Shown: piece after piece, positions 46,610 through 57,009 of the stretch
Layout of the letters: every line of letters starts with the position of its first letter
Numbering within the stretch: the stretch's first letter is position 1
The notes under the pieces: model-generated
Seen by the model: only the letters and a program-made list of their open reading frames with translations
Database searches by the model: none
Told to the model about the DNA's origin: nothing
Program-made: the position numbers and the translations under genes
Assembly (NCBI GenBank): GCA_014058105.1
Contig: JACGCM010000677.1
Span: 434,001-498,000 of the forward strand
Source of the DNA: Kingdonia uniflora
Taxonomy: Eukaryota > Streptophyta > Magnoliopsida > Ranunculales > Circaeasteraceae
Direction: 5' to 3'
DNA: 64,000 bases

Positions 46610-48768
46610 AGAGGAAGACCCACACCCTAGTACATTAACTAGGTTTAGAGTGACAAGAGATCCACAGTGAGCCGTAACTCGGTCGAGGTCCGAAAGGAAG
46701 AAAAAGCGAGTAGAATTTGAAGATGCTCAACAACCTATACCAAACCCATCCCAAGAAAACTATCCGCAGAGGTGTATTACTCAACTCTCAGAAGGCGTCA
46801 CACATATTTATTACACTAGTAAGGAACTCACGGTAAGTTTTAGTGTAATTGTAAATTTGTTATTTCTATAAATCAAGTGTTTGAGAAAATGCTCCAATGA
46901 ACAGAATCGGGATTCGATGCATCCACACAGCACATTCACTAGTGTGATCAAAGTTTGGAAATATATTTATACAATTCCACCGTAGGGGATGCTGTGGTGA
47001 ATATATTCAGGCAGTTTATGGATATACCTTTAGACAATTCCGATAATCGGCTAATTCAGGCACTTACAGAGCATTGGTGGCCGACAACGCACATGTTTCT
47101 GTTCCCGTGTGTGGAGATAGGGGACACTCCTCTCGATTTTACTATGCTGATATCATTGTCAATTAGCCGATATTCGACACAGGTGCCGTATGACGACGCA
47201 TGGTCTGTTTTATCCAATGTGAGGCAATTACTCCCCAACATTGATTCCAGCCATATAAAGAGTGGGAATATAAGTATTTCATATTTGAGTACGTACTTGA
47301 CCATCGCAGCTGATCGGGAGGATAATATTACTATTGCTCGTGATTTTATCTTCTTCATGATGGGACATTTGTGGTTCCAAACTGCCAACGACACCGTCCC
47401 GCTTGGATATCTCGCCGCCGTGACCGATTTGGACCAGGTTACCCAATATGACTGGGGTTCTGCTATTCTTGCTTTCTTGTACCATGGTTTGGATACCGCA
47501 GTCACCACCGGGGGTGCCATCACTGGATTTTCCTAACTTCTTGAGGTACACTAAAACTTTTTCCTTACAAGCTACAAATCAAATATATTCCAATAAACGT
47601 ATTAAATATAATTTATTATTATTTTTTATGGTGTTCTGAAATGCAGTATTGATTTTACGAGTATTGTGGGGTTGGTCACCCTATAGTCAAGGAAGATGTT
47701 AAGTTCTCGGCCTATCCGCGCCTCAGAGTATGGGAGAGGGGGAACAGGAGGAAAACAAATGACCAGGCAACTAATCTCTTTATTAAGGGCAGAAACCACA
47801 TTGACAATCGCACTATTGAGATGATTACATGGGAGCCTTGGTTAGATTCTGTGGTATCTGAGATAGAGGACGTACTGACTGCAAAATTTTTATCCCGTAA
47901 GAGGATGCCACTTTAAGTACCAAATGTAAACTGCGAATATTACTTGAGGGATAGATGCTAGAGGCAGTTGACTGGTGAGGCACAAATTCCTTTGGATTCT
48001 CCGTTTAACATGTTGCCACATATTAGTCCAGCGGTTTTATAGGAGATGAGACAGGCCGGGTTCCTTAACTATGAGCAGTTTGGGACAGGGAAGGAGCGAG
48101 AGACTTACGCCTCATATTGGGCTGAACAAACTTCAGAGGTAGGCTACCTATTAACAGATTCCCAGAGGATGAGGAATATAGATCTGTTTGGACCTACTGC
48201 ACTCAGGGCTGGTATTACACCCGTGGTGGTTATGCCAGCGTCGGTTCATAGATTGTCCCAAGATTTTAGTTTGCCTGGCGAGCCCGAGGGGAAAGACCCT
48301 GGGTGGCACATGGAGTAGACAGGGAGGCGTGAGCTGCTCCCCATCCACCACTTGAGGGGCCCGCCACCCATGTCTTCCTCCTACGGTTCAGATGAACTAT
48401 AGCACCTGACTCATGGTATGCGGCAACTCGCCCTTGTAGAGTCTGTACGGGACGCCCGGAGGCTCCAGGAGTTGACTGATGAGCTTGCTACTTCCCACAG
48501 ACACATTGACATTATAGATGATCAGCTATATGTACATGTAAGTAATTTATTTATGTTTTTTTTTCTTAATGTCATATTTATTTTGTCAAAATAAATATAA
48601 ATTTTCTTTATCCCGTTCAGGACCTACAGCTGAGGAGGGGGCGTGACGTACAGGTGGTGTCGCTATCCTCTAGAGGTGGCGCGAGGATGAAGCAGCATAG
48701 ATATGGTCCGCAAACTAGGGGAGGCGGTACTAGAAGCAGGGGGCGGGGTACTGGAGATGATTCTGAGT
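46610..48768 (+). pseudogene. Plant mobile domain gene carried by the Harbinger element
   Basis: The main exon is open from about 46955 to 47536: FRQFMDIPLDNSDNRLIQAL, EHWWPTTHMFLFPCVEIGD, PLDFTMLISLSISRYSTQVP, then FMMGHLWFQ, YLAAVTDLDQVTQYDWGSAI and LAFLYHGLD, the typical PMD core. A following exon from about 47647 (HPIVKEDVKFSAYPRLRVWE, ITWEPWLDS) runs to LSRKRMPL and a stop, and 48046-48318 and 48390-48540 continue with RQAGFLNYEQFG and a coiled segment. The last exon ends RSRGRGTGDDSE and TAG near 48768 after an R/G-rich tail. Stops at about 47915, 47957 and 48042 break it. It differs clearly from the PMD gene of the outer element. Confidence 0.75.
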
Positions 48769-48779
48769 AGATATAAGTA

Positions 48780-49320
48780 CTTTTGATATTTTTGTAGACG
48801 ATGTAGAAACTCAGTTATAACTACTAGTACTTATTCTCTCGTGTTTGTGTGCTGATTCCCTTTATTTATTTTTTATAATCACATGATGTAGTTTAGCTAA
48901 AATAGTTTTTGGGAGAGTTTATGTGATGTTCATTAGCCATGACTATCTAATGTTAAAATTGATTGAAATTTTTTGGTGTTTGGTATAGTTTTTTTAATGT
49001 CTATTTGAGCAGACTATTTGTCTGTTCGAATAAATTTGTACAATTTGGCAGTGAGCAATTTAATTCTAATAGAACCAAATTCTGTTCGAACAAATTTTGC
49101 ACTGAGGTGCTTTATTCGAATAAACTTTGTGCCTGTTCGAATAGAAATAGAGATTTGGCGGTAAAATGAACACCGCGCGGTGTTCTTTTCACCGCCAAAT
49201 CTCTTATTTCAATACCCATATGTTCTTCCCCTTTTACATTTCTCCCTTTTATACTTCTATCTTCCATTGGAAACTTGTTCACCATCTGGTATTACACCCT
49301 TCTCTCAACTCCACAGCCTT
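48780..49320. other. Spacer between PMD cargo and Harbinger transposase
   Basis: AT-rich DNA with repeated GTTCGAATA/TATTCGAAC words (49020-49145) and an inverted pair AGAGATTTGGCGGTAAAA...TTTTCACCGCCAAATCTCT around 49148-49203 (18-base arms), which can form a hairpin around ACACCGCGCGGTGTTC. It probably holds the transposase promoter. No gene was recognised. Confidence 0.5.
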
Positions 49321-49322
49321 AA

Positions 49323-50456
49323 ATGTCTTCATCATCATCATCTGATTCATCAATTGGTAATCCTCCAGGTGTATCGTCCTCCTCCACTGATGATCTTATC
49401 TTTGATTGTACGGTGACAATTTACGTTCTGCATCAAGCTGCAATGAACATAGTAGTACACGATGCAACTTTGAGTCACGACGGAAGTGTTATGGGCCGTA
49501 AGGATAAGAGAAAGAAGCGAGATCACCCATTGGGGGATTACAACATTATACGGGACTACTTCAAGCCGAATTGCACATATGAGTCATGGGAATTTCGACG
49601 ACGTTTTCGTATGAGTAGAGACATGTTTATGAGTCTATTCGAAGCAGTCATTGCACATGATCATTACTTTGTCCAAAAACCCAAAAACCCTGGTACTATG
49701 AGGTTATTACCGTACCAAAAGGTAGTCATAGCACTACGTTTCCTAAGCTACGGTGTTGCGGTAGATCTTTTTGACGAATATATCAGAATAGGAGAAGGCA
49801 TAACCTTGTTATGTGTGAAAATGTTTTGTGTTGCCGTTATACAAATTTTTGGCGAGGAATATCTTCGACCACCAAACGCGGCCGATGTCGAAAAGTTAAA
49901 AACGATCGGAGAGTTACGGGAATTTCCTGGCATGTTAGGAAGCCTTGATTGCATGCATTGGATATGGAAAAATTGTTCCAAAGCTTGACATGGTCAATTT
50001 ACTGGTCATTACCCCAAGACGACACTGATTCTTAAAGCGGTGGCTTCACACGAACTTTAGATTTAACATATTTTTTTGGGGTTACCAGGGTCTAACAATA
50101 ATATTAATGTCCTGCAACAATCACATCTTTTCACCGACCTGGCCGATGGTATCGCCCCGCCTTGTAATTATACAATTGTTAAAAAAACTTATGATATGGG
50201 GTATTACCTAGCGGATGACATATACCCCAAATGGGGAACACTTGTCCAAATCATATCCAATTCGGTTACAGCTAAACAAAAATTCTTTGCTCAACAACAA
50301 GAAAGTTGTCGAAAAGACCTAGAACGGGCGTTTGGGGTTTTACAATCTCGGTTCAATGTTATAAAAAATCTGGTTAAATTGTGGGGACCCGAGATTTTGA
50401 ACAATGTCATGAAGGCGTGCGTGATAATGCACAATATGATCGTCGAAGAGGAATAA
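49323..50456 (+). pseudogene. Harbinger DDE transposase, inactivated
   Basis: Reading from ATG 49323 (or 49491, MGRKDKRKKRDHPLGD): a helix-turn-helix region (WEFRRRFRMSRDMFMSLFEA, QKVVIALRFLSYGVAVD), then LGSLDCMHW with the first catalytic Asp. TGA at 49986-49988 replaces a Trp codon. Two more stops at about 50057-50065 also replace Trp codons. The frame resumes with GLPGSNNNINVLQQS, where the second catalytic Asp (usual GSNNDINVL) is Asn, and ERAFGVLQSRF keeps the Glu. All these changes are G to A on this strand. The protein would cut and join element ends if intact. Confidence 0.85.
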
Positions 50457-50971
50457 GGTGCATTCCCATCATACTTAGACTACAATCCGGCCGAGCCCTC
50501 AACTATCGAAGGCGAACGGTTTGATATTATATGCGAACGCGGAATAATATAATATTTTATAACAAAAATGAACCACATTCGAAGTCGAGAACTACACTTT
50601 GATTTAAATGACGATCTAATCGAGCATTTGTGGGCCGTGAAGGGAAATCTTCAAACTTAGTACTCCATTTCTTGTATTATCTGAGTGTTCTTGATGTAAT
50701 TTAATGTTTCTTAGTCGTACAAGTTTATTAAACATGTTATTGATATTGTATTAATCTTGTATTTGTTTTAACGCAATATTATCGAAAATAAACATTTCGA
50801 AAACAAGATTACATTCTTCAATAGCAAAGTACATTATTTAAACGATTATATTATTTGAAGGTAAGCTACATTCTTGGAAAGAAAATTTATATATATATAT
50901 CAAAGTTTAATTACATTTCATCACCACTTCAAGTACCTGGTCCGCCCCTCTTGGCCAGACGTTCCATGACC

Positions 50972-52444
50972 TCAGGTTGCCTTTGCAAATATTATTGCAA
51001 TTGATGTCCAGAAAAGGGTACTCAGGTCTTTCTTTATGATTTTACGGTCTTCCTTTGCTTGCTCGAAATCCATTTTGGCTTGCCAATGTTGCTTACTTCT
51101 ACTCTTCTGCTCTTCTTCTTTCTTTTTCTTCTTTCGCTTGTCTCTTCTCCAATCGTAGTTCATCAAGCATTGTTTAGATATCGCTACCAGATGCAGCAAC
51201 ACCATCCAATGCCTTTTGTGTTGCAAGGTTCTTTCTAATGAGTTTTTGGCCGATGGGTCTACTTTCACCCTCATACAATGATCTATCCAATTCAGCATTT
51301 GGGTCCGCAGATTGAGGTGTAGATGGCTGTCGGGGTCCTCCGATAGATTGTTTGATCTGACTGAGTTCCCCGGAGAAGAATTATCCGATGTTCTCCTGGC
51401 TATATTTCTTGGTATATTCTCTGCATGGTTCAGCCCATCATCCCTTAGGTTGGCCCATCGCGATTCTCGCACCAAAATCTTATACGCTTCACGGTGTTTA
51501 AAGTCATTATCACCATTCAAGCCTTGATAGATCTTGTGTGCCTCATTTTCCTACAATTTGCAAAATTACCAAATACAAATAAATCACGTGTATATCCGCG
51601 AGAAATAAATAAAATTGAGTTAAAGGAAATTAGAACGTACCCGATTTTTTAAAGTTTTCCTGCTATCGTGCCTAAATCGTTCTTGAGCAACTATCCCATT
51701 GTACGCCATACACTGTGAATTAAGGGTATTCACTAAGATTTGGTCGACCCACTTGATCTTCGTGTAGGGCACTTGGGGTCTATGTTAAAGGCAATGTTGA
51801 CCTTTTGATAGAAAGTGAAACCCTTTGTGCGACCCGTAGTCTGGACAGAAGTTGTTACCTACGCCCTTGTGAGACACGTAAAGTCTGCTTCCATCCAATG
51901 AATTCTACCATCACCCGTCTCGTCTAAAAACTCAGCATCTTCTGGCACTTGCACAATTTGTCTTTGTTTTGCGGGTGCTTTTTTTATTTTTTTATTTTCC
52001 TTTTTCTTTTTGGGGCGCCGCCGCTTTAACAGGTATTGACGCATTTGCGTCACTTTGACTATGCTGAGTAGATTCACCATGGAATATGTAGTTCTGAAAG
52101 TAATTTGGAGGTTAAAAACCTTAAGGTTGAGTGAGCGAAGAGGGTTGATAGTACTGGCTAAACGCCTGAGGTTACGGTTGAGAGAGTGTAAATAGACTTT
52201 AATATTGTCCATAACTAGGATCCCCTTGCGACATGGTAAACGGAGGTGGGGTCTGTGATTGGAATTGATGTTGAAATTGCAATGGGTTGTGGTAGAGGTA
52301 TGGAGTGAATTGTGATGGTGGGTGTTGAACGAATGGTGTTGAAGGTGGGTTATGGGAGGATGGAGTCGACAGTGTAGAGTTATTACTACTGGTGTCGGAG
52401 TTCACCTTTTGGGGAGAGGGTAGAGGTTCTTCTCTGCTATGCAA
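50972..52444 (-). pseudogene. Harbinger second protein (Myb/SANT-like, NAM-associated)
   Basis: Minus-strand pieces: an N-terminal Pro/Ser/Gln-rich part (52444-52199, MHSREEPLPSPQKV), a basic linker with KKKKENKKIKKAPAKQ (about 52000), the start of a trihelix-like domain, then 51520-50972 with NDFKHREAYKILVRESRWA, an S/N-rich linker and a Lys/Glu/Arg coiled C-terminus typical of NAM-associated C-terminal domains. In PIF/Harbinger elements this protein binds DNA and helps the transposase enter the nucleus and act. Intron positions and breaks were not resolved. Confidence 0.65.
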
Positions 52445-53004
52445 TTGGTTTTGGGGAAGAAGTAGTCAGGGACTGATGAGAGAAATAATTGAGATTGGAG
52501 GGGTTTGGATTACTGTGCGGTAATCCAAACACCGCCAAACTCATTTTTTTTATGAGCTCCTCCCACTCGGTTGAGTTACTGTTGCGCCACGTACTCAAAC
52601 TCATACTTGAATTTTTGCGACTCAGAGTGTGAGTTTGAGTGTGGGTTTGCAAACCCAACTCAAACCTACACCCTGCTGCAAGTGCTCTAAGTGAGTGAGT
52701 GAGTAAGTGGTATGAGTTGGTGGTACAGTGTTCTATTTTTTGAAATTGTCCTCCATGCACGCAACTTTTCCCTTTAAAAAATATCACCTCCTCTCAAGAT
52801 GTGTGGAAGTGTTTGGTGAGGAATGAATGTAGGGGGAGTGCAACTAATTTGAGTGTAGTTAAATCCTCTCCTTTTTGACTGGTAAAATTTATGACACGCA
52901 CTTTATATATGTTGCCAAACACCAAAACCGAGAAAAGTTATTTATTTATTTATTTTATTTCTGTCTTGTTTACTCATTTTTGTGGGCTACCAAACACACC
53001 CCTA

Positions 53005-53257
53005 ATCTTGATAAATAGTAGGGTCACTTTCTTCCCAATTTTTACCCAAAACTTTCATATTTTTCATAGTTTCCGAGAATTAATTTGGTATATCTCCGAT
53101 CCAAAAATGGACCCGAAATGTCAGATATATTTTCAACGCAAAACCTCAAATTTCGAATAAATTGCTATTATTTAGTGTTTGAGATTCCAAATTGTAAGTA
53201 TGGAGTTTGGATGTGAAATTTATCAAAATTTAACGATATTTATGTTTCCTTGTGTAG
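53005..53257. other. 5' flank of the zeta GST
   Basis: Sequence between the composite transposon and the first recognised GST exon. The true first coding exon of the GST should lie here or beyond the transposon, but none was recognised; a short frame at 53107 is not family-like. Confidence 0.3.
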
Positions 53258-55635
53258 GTGATCTCTAGTAGGCCCCCAAGGCTGACCATGTACTCATTTT
53301 GGCAGAGTTCATGTTCGTGGCGCGTCGGGTTTGCGTTGAACCTTAAAGGTCAACTTCATATTTATTTTACGTAGTGTATTTCTTGTACCATAGTTTTCGT
53401 GGTATGCCGAAGTTTGAACTGGGTTTGGTGTGTGTAATTTGTAGGACTTGATTATAATTATAAAGCGGTGAACTTAACAAAAGGAGAACAGTTTAGTCCA
53501 GGTGAAGTTGTAATGCATCATTTAAGTTTTGTTTCAACTATGGTCGTTCGTTAAAATTTACTGGATGCATGATTGTTTTGAAGAGTTTGAGGTCTTGAAT
53601 CCTCTTTGTTATGTCCCGGTTTTGGTGGATGGTGATGTGGTGGTTTCTGACTCATTTGCAATCTTACTGGTTAGTAATTATACTTACGTGTAGAGTCACT
53701 ATAACATTTTCATGTTTTTATTATATTGCTATTCTACGTTTTGAGTGTCATTGAGACATTGTTGTTGTTTGTTGAGCAGTACTTGGAAGAGAAATACCCG
53801 CAAAAAGCTCTTTTACCAGCCGTTCCCAAATTGAAATTTGTCAATCTACAGGTACGTTGAGAAGTGTTTTTTCATTTGGTATTGTTGTACAAACATCAGA
53901 TTGCCATCATAAATGCTCAAAGGGGAAAAACACCATATACAGTTACTTCTTCATTTATACTTATAGGATCACGGTCGACTTTGGTACCAGGTGTTATTTG
54001 TATTTGATTCTTGAGTAGTAGTTTTGTAAAGAAGCGCTCTTTGCATTGGGTGTACAGGCTGCAAGTATTATCAATTGTAGCATACAACTTCGTCACATGA
54101 TGTCAGTGCTGGTATGTTTCCTTAGCATTTTGACATTTTCAGCATTTTTTCTTCTTCTCTTCCAACATTTGTAATTTGTGGATGGCCCGGCCCATAGCCG
54201 GATGGGTTGTATTTTCTAACCGTGGCAATTAAATTTTTAGTAGCGTAAATCTACGTTGTGTATGCAGAAAAACATTCAAGAAATAGTTGGTTTGGAAGAG
54301 GGACTTTCATGGGCTCAACGTCACATAGAAAAGGGTCTCGCTAGTAAGTTCATTGCGTCCGCTTTACGAAAGAGTTGCATGCATGTTCATGACATTGATC
54401 TTTTAAGATATTGAGAATATTGCTGATGATAAACTTGTGTACTACCCTAAACATTTTCTCATAAAGGGAACTCAAAAAAAACTTGTTACTGTAAGGGCCT
54501 AAATTCGCAAATCGAATTTAGTCTCTCACACCGAATGTAACAAGAACACTTAATAGTAAATCAGTAATCGAAAATAACACGGAATCTAACGTGGAAACCT
54601 TTGAATAGGTAAAAACCACGACCTTTCTTGAGGATTTGTGGAAGATCGTTTTATTGATATATGACTATCGATTACAGCGAGTATTCTGGGTATTTTGTGG
54701 TGATTCTCTAGATAGGAAAAATTTCTCCCTACTCTGTCTTCTTATGCTCCTATTTATAGGCCTCATATTATGACCGTTGTTAATGACCACTTTCTCATAT
54801 TAAAGGGGGGACGTTACAAAATTGTTATGACAAATCCTCATAGTGATCGATCAACGGAATGTGTCCTTTCCTTCTGTAACTGCCTCATAAGTGGATGTAA
54901 ATGTGCCACATCATGTCGAGCCGTTGAGGTCGATTAGGTCTTTGTAGTTTGAGGTGTGGAATAAGCCCTTGCAGTTACCTTGTAGATTCCCTATCCAAGG
55001 TAATGAGTTGAATTGTAACATAATGTAGTTGATTCTTGGTTTGACAGGGACTATAAATGTGTCACATTTCCATCCGAAAAATAAACCCTTACTTCAACTC
55101 TTGTTATGAAATGTATCCTTATAATTTTGAGAGCCATAATATTTATCCTGGATCATGTAGGAAATAAGCTAAAATGTAAAAACTAACAGAAAAGAGAAAC
55201 AGATTAAATCAAAAGAGCTGAGAAAGAAGTCCAATGCTTAGCGCCAGCCACGCAGAGACCGTACAGGATGTTCAGTGACTAATTACATCAAATATAATCT
55301 CAAGCAAAGGGGGAACAACAAACTTGAATTTTCAAAAAACCTACATCTACTCAAAATGCGTTGTAACTTTTAAGTACCTCCAGCCATGGGCAAGTGCACA
55401 TAGTCTAATACTTACCTAGTACTGGTAAAGCCAACTAGTTTTGTACTTTCGTGCATTAGATTAGATTACACAACAGACACCAATATTCTTGAATGACATC
55501 TTTTATATTTCTAGAACATACTATGTTGGATTTCTCTAATCACCACCATCTCTCAATTCCGTACCTTGTATAGCTCTAGAGAAACTGCTGAAAGATTTTG
55601 CGGGAAGATACTCTACAGGAGATGAAGTGTGCATG
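53258..55635 (+). CDS. GSTZ: Zeta-class glutathione S-transferase, 5' start unclear, 3' truncated
   Basis: Seven exons are in frame: 53258-53348 (or from ATG 53288), 53445-53501, 53584-53669, 53780-53851, 54058-54111, 54268-54343, 55574-55635, all GT-AG. They read MYSFWQSSCSWRVGFALNLK, GLDYNYKAVNLTKGEQFSP, EFEVLNPL.YVPVLVDGDVVV, YLEEKYPQKALLP, then HIEKGLA, LEKLLKDFAGRYSTGDEV. SSCSWRV is the zeta active-site motif; the following RIAL is GFAL. Zeta GSTs isomerise maleylacetoacetate in tyrosine breakdown, in the cytosol. The last two or three exons (the LAPQ...FPTLLRLHEAY part) are missing before LINE debris begins, and no proper start exon is visible. No internal stop was seen, so truncation is recent or the exons lie beyond a long intron. 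Confidence 0.75.
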
Positions 55636-56450
55636 GTATATTTTTTGTGATCTTTACTTAATTTTTGTTAGATTTCAATATAAGTTTCCTAACGCATTTT
55701 CTTCGTTCTATACGGATGAACGTGGTAGCAGTTAGTCAGTGGTAAATAATTTTTTCTGTTACAAAGTCTTTCTACATAAGCTAGCATTCAATGGAAATGA
55801 TAACATTATAGCTTTAATCCAAACGCGATGAAAATGAGACCGACAAACCATGTTTTAATGTTAAAGTTTGTGCTGAGAATAACCATAAGGCTATAATTGT
55901 CTAATGATCTTAGGCAGCGCTTTGTATGAATATTGTTTGACTTCAAAGTGGTCAAGTTTAGGAATATTTATCAATAAACTAATATTTAGTTAATTTAAGA
56001 GATATGGTTCTCTATCTTTGCTACCACATTCTGCTGTGGATTGTGGCTGTAGTCGGGCAGACAGAGGTTGTCCGGGGTTCAATATAGGTATAGGTGCCTA
56101 TAAGTCGTAGAAAAATCTATTTTGACATGTTTTCCGCCAGAACTTCGTAGCTGTTATTTCTAAAAACTACACTACTGCCTCCCTTCCTGAATTGCCCAAA
56201 GAAGCTCCATCACAGATCCCAGGACACTTTCATTTCATCTGAAGGGAGAGGTATCCAACAGCAAAACTAAACTATGGGAGCTTTCATGTACCTTGTAGAA
56301 GCACCTGCCCATTTAATGGTGTAATCAAATCAGCAGAAGAATTGTTCACGGCAGAGGTTGAAATTGCAGAACTATTTTTCATGTATCTCTTTTTATTGAG
56401 TTTAGCCTAAACTTTATCCTTTTAATGGTCACTTGTCCATCATTAAATAA
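55636..56450. other. Spacer after the last GST exon
   Basis: AT-rich and non-coding. The expected last exons of the GST were looked for on the plus strand and not found. Confidence 0.35.
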
Positions 56451-56479
56451 GAATTTGTGTTTTGTTAGCTAGATGGAAT

Positions 56480-56900
56480 ACATAGACTTGAGCAAGGATT
56501 TCCATAAGTCCTTGATTCTAAGGGTGCAGTTCTTTCCAGGAGCAATTAGTTCGGCGAAGCAAATAGTATTCTTCCCCCTGAGCTGAAATATAGTCCCAAA
56601 ATAAATGACCGATTGTTTCTTCTTTCCATCACACGTTTAACACATAAGTACCATTATCCTCTTGTGTGTAGGTCAACATCAGCAGAGGAAGGCAGCATTA
56701 AACAGTCCCAACAGAAGTTTGAAATTTTGGGTTGAACTGAAGTTCTCCAAACTAAAGAATGCCGCTGCACCTTTGGCTTTTTGAACCTTTCATGGTTGTA
56801 AGCTCATTCCACACAAGTACTTCCTTTTTTTCAGCTTCCAAACACACCTATCGTACATGCTGTCATCTGTAAGTACCCTGAGAACATTGACGTGAAGATG
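56480..56900 (-). pseudogene. LINE remnant, zinc-finger RVT region (minus strand)
   Basis: On the minus strand VWRTSVQPKISNFCW and DLHTRG, followed by a Cys-containing stretch with stops, resemble the zf-RVT segment found downstream of LINE reverse transcriptases. Frame changes are frequent. It is oriented opposite to the LINE remnant starting at 57010, so it is a separate insertion. Confidence 0.45.
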
Positions 56901-57009
56901 AGAGAAAATTTGATCTGGGATGGACCAAGCACCATTGAATAGCAATTCAGGCACATAATTTTGCAGTCATTAAAACTATCTACTTGAATGGATCAAGCAC
57001 CATTTTGGT

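Larger units (their letters stand above)
46328..52690. mobile_element. PIF/Harbinger transposon with TAA target duplication and cargo gene
   Basis: Element 46331-52687 (6357 bp) starts GAGCACCTCTAGCAG and ends, inverted, GAGCACTTGCAGCAG; similarity of the ends continues for about 30 bp (GTGTAGG, TTGGGT). TAA occurs directly outside both ends (46328-46330, 52688-52690). It carries a DDE transposase on the plus strand, a Myb/SANT-NAM-type second protein on the minus strand, which is the standard Harbinger pair, plus an additional plant-mobile-domain gene at the left. It is inserted in the right terminal repeat of the outer element. Confidence 0.9.
34655..53004. mobile_element. Composite DNA transposon (FAR1/MULE-type outer element)
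   Basis: The ends 34658 (GGGTGTATTTGGAAGCC) and 53001 (inverted: GGGTGTGTTTGGTAGCC) match, and similarity continues inward in the same order on both sides (TTGG..AACAT, TTTTACC, then GGAGAGGATT at 119 bp from the left end and 130 bp from the right, then CTACACTC). CTA lies outside both ends, but no 9-bp duplication is visible. Inside are a FAR1-type transposase on the plus strand, a plant-mobile-domain gene on the minus strand, and an inserted Harbinger element at 46331-52687. Without the latter the element is about 12 kb. That this is one element, and not several adjoining ones, is inferred from the matching ends. Confidence 0.6.

Noticed and set aside
47056..47551. Long minus-strand frames opposite the Harbinger PMD exon
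   Set aside because: They are shadows of the plus-strand PMD exon, which has clear family motifs.
54480..55080. Possible solo LTR in the long GST intron, starting TGTAAGGGCC
   Set aside because: The TG start is plausible, but no matching CA end with a 5-bp duplication could be identified.
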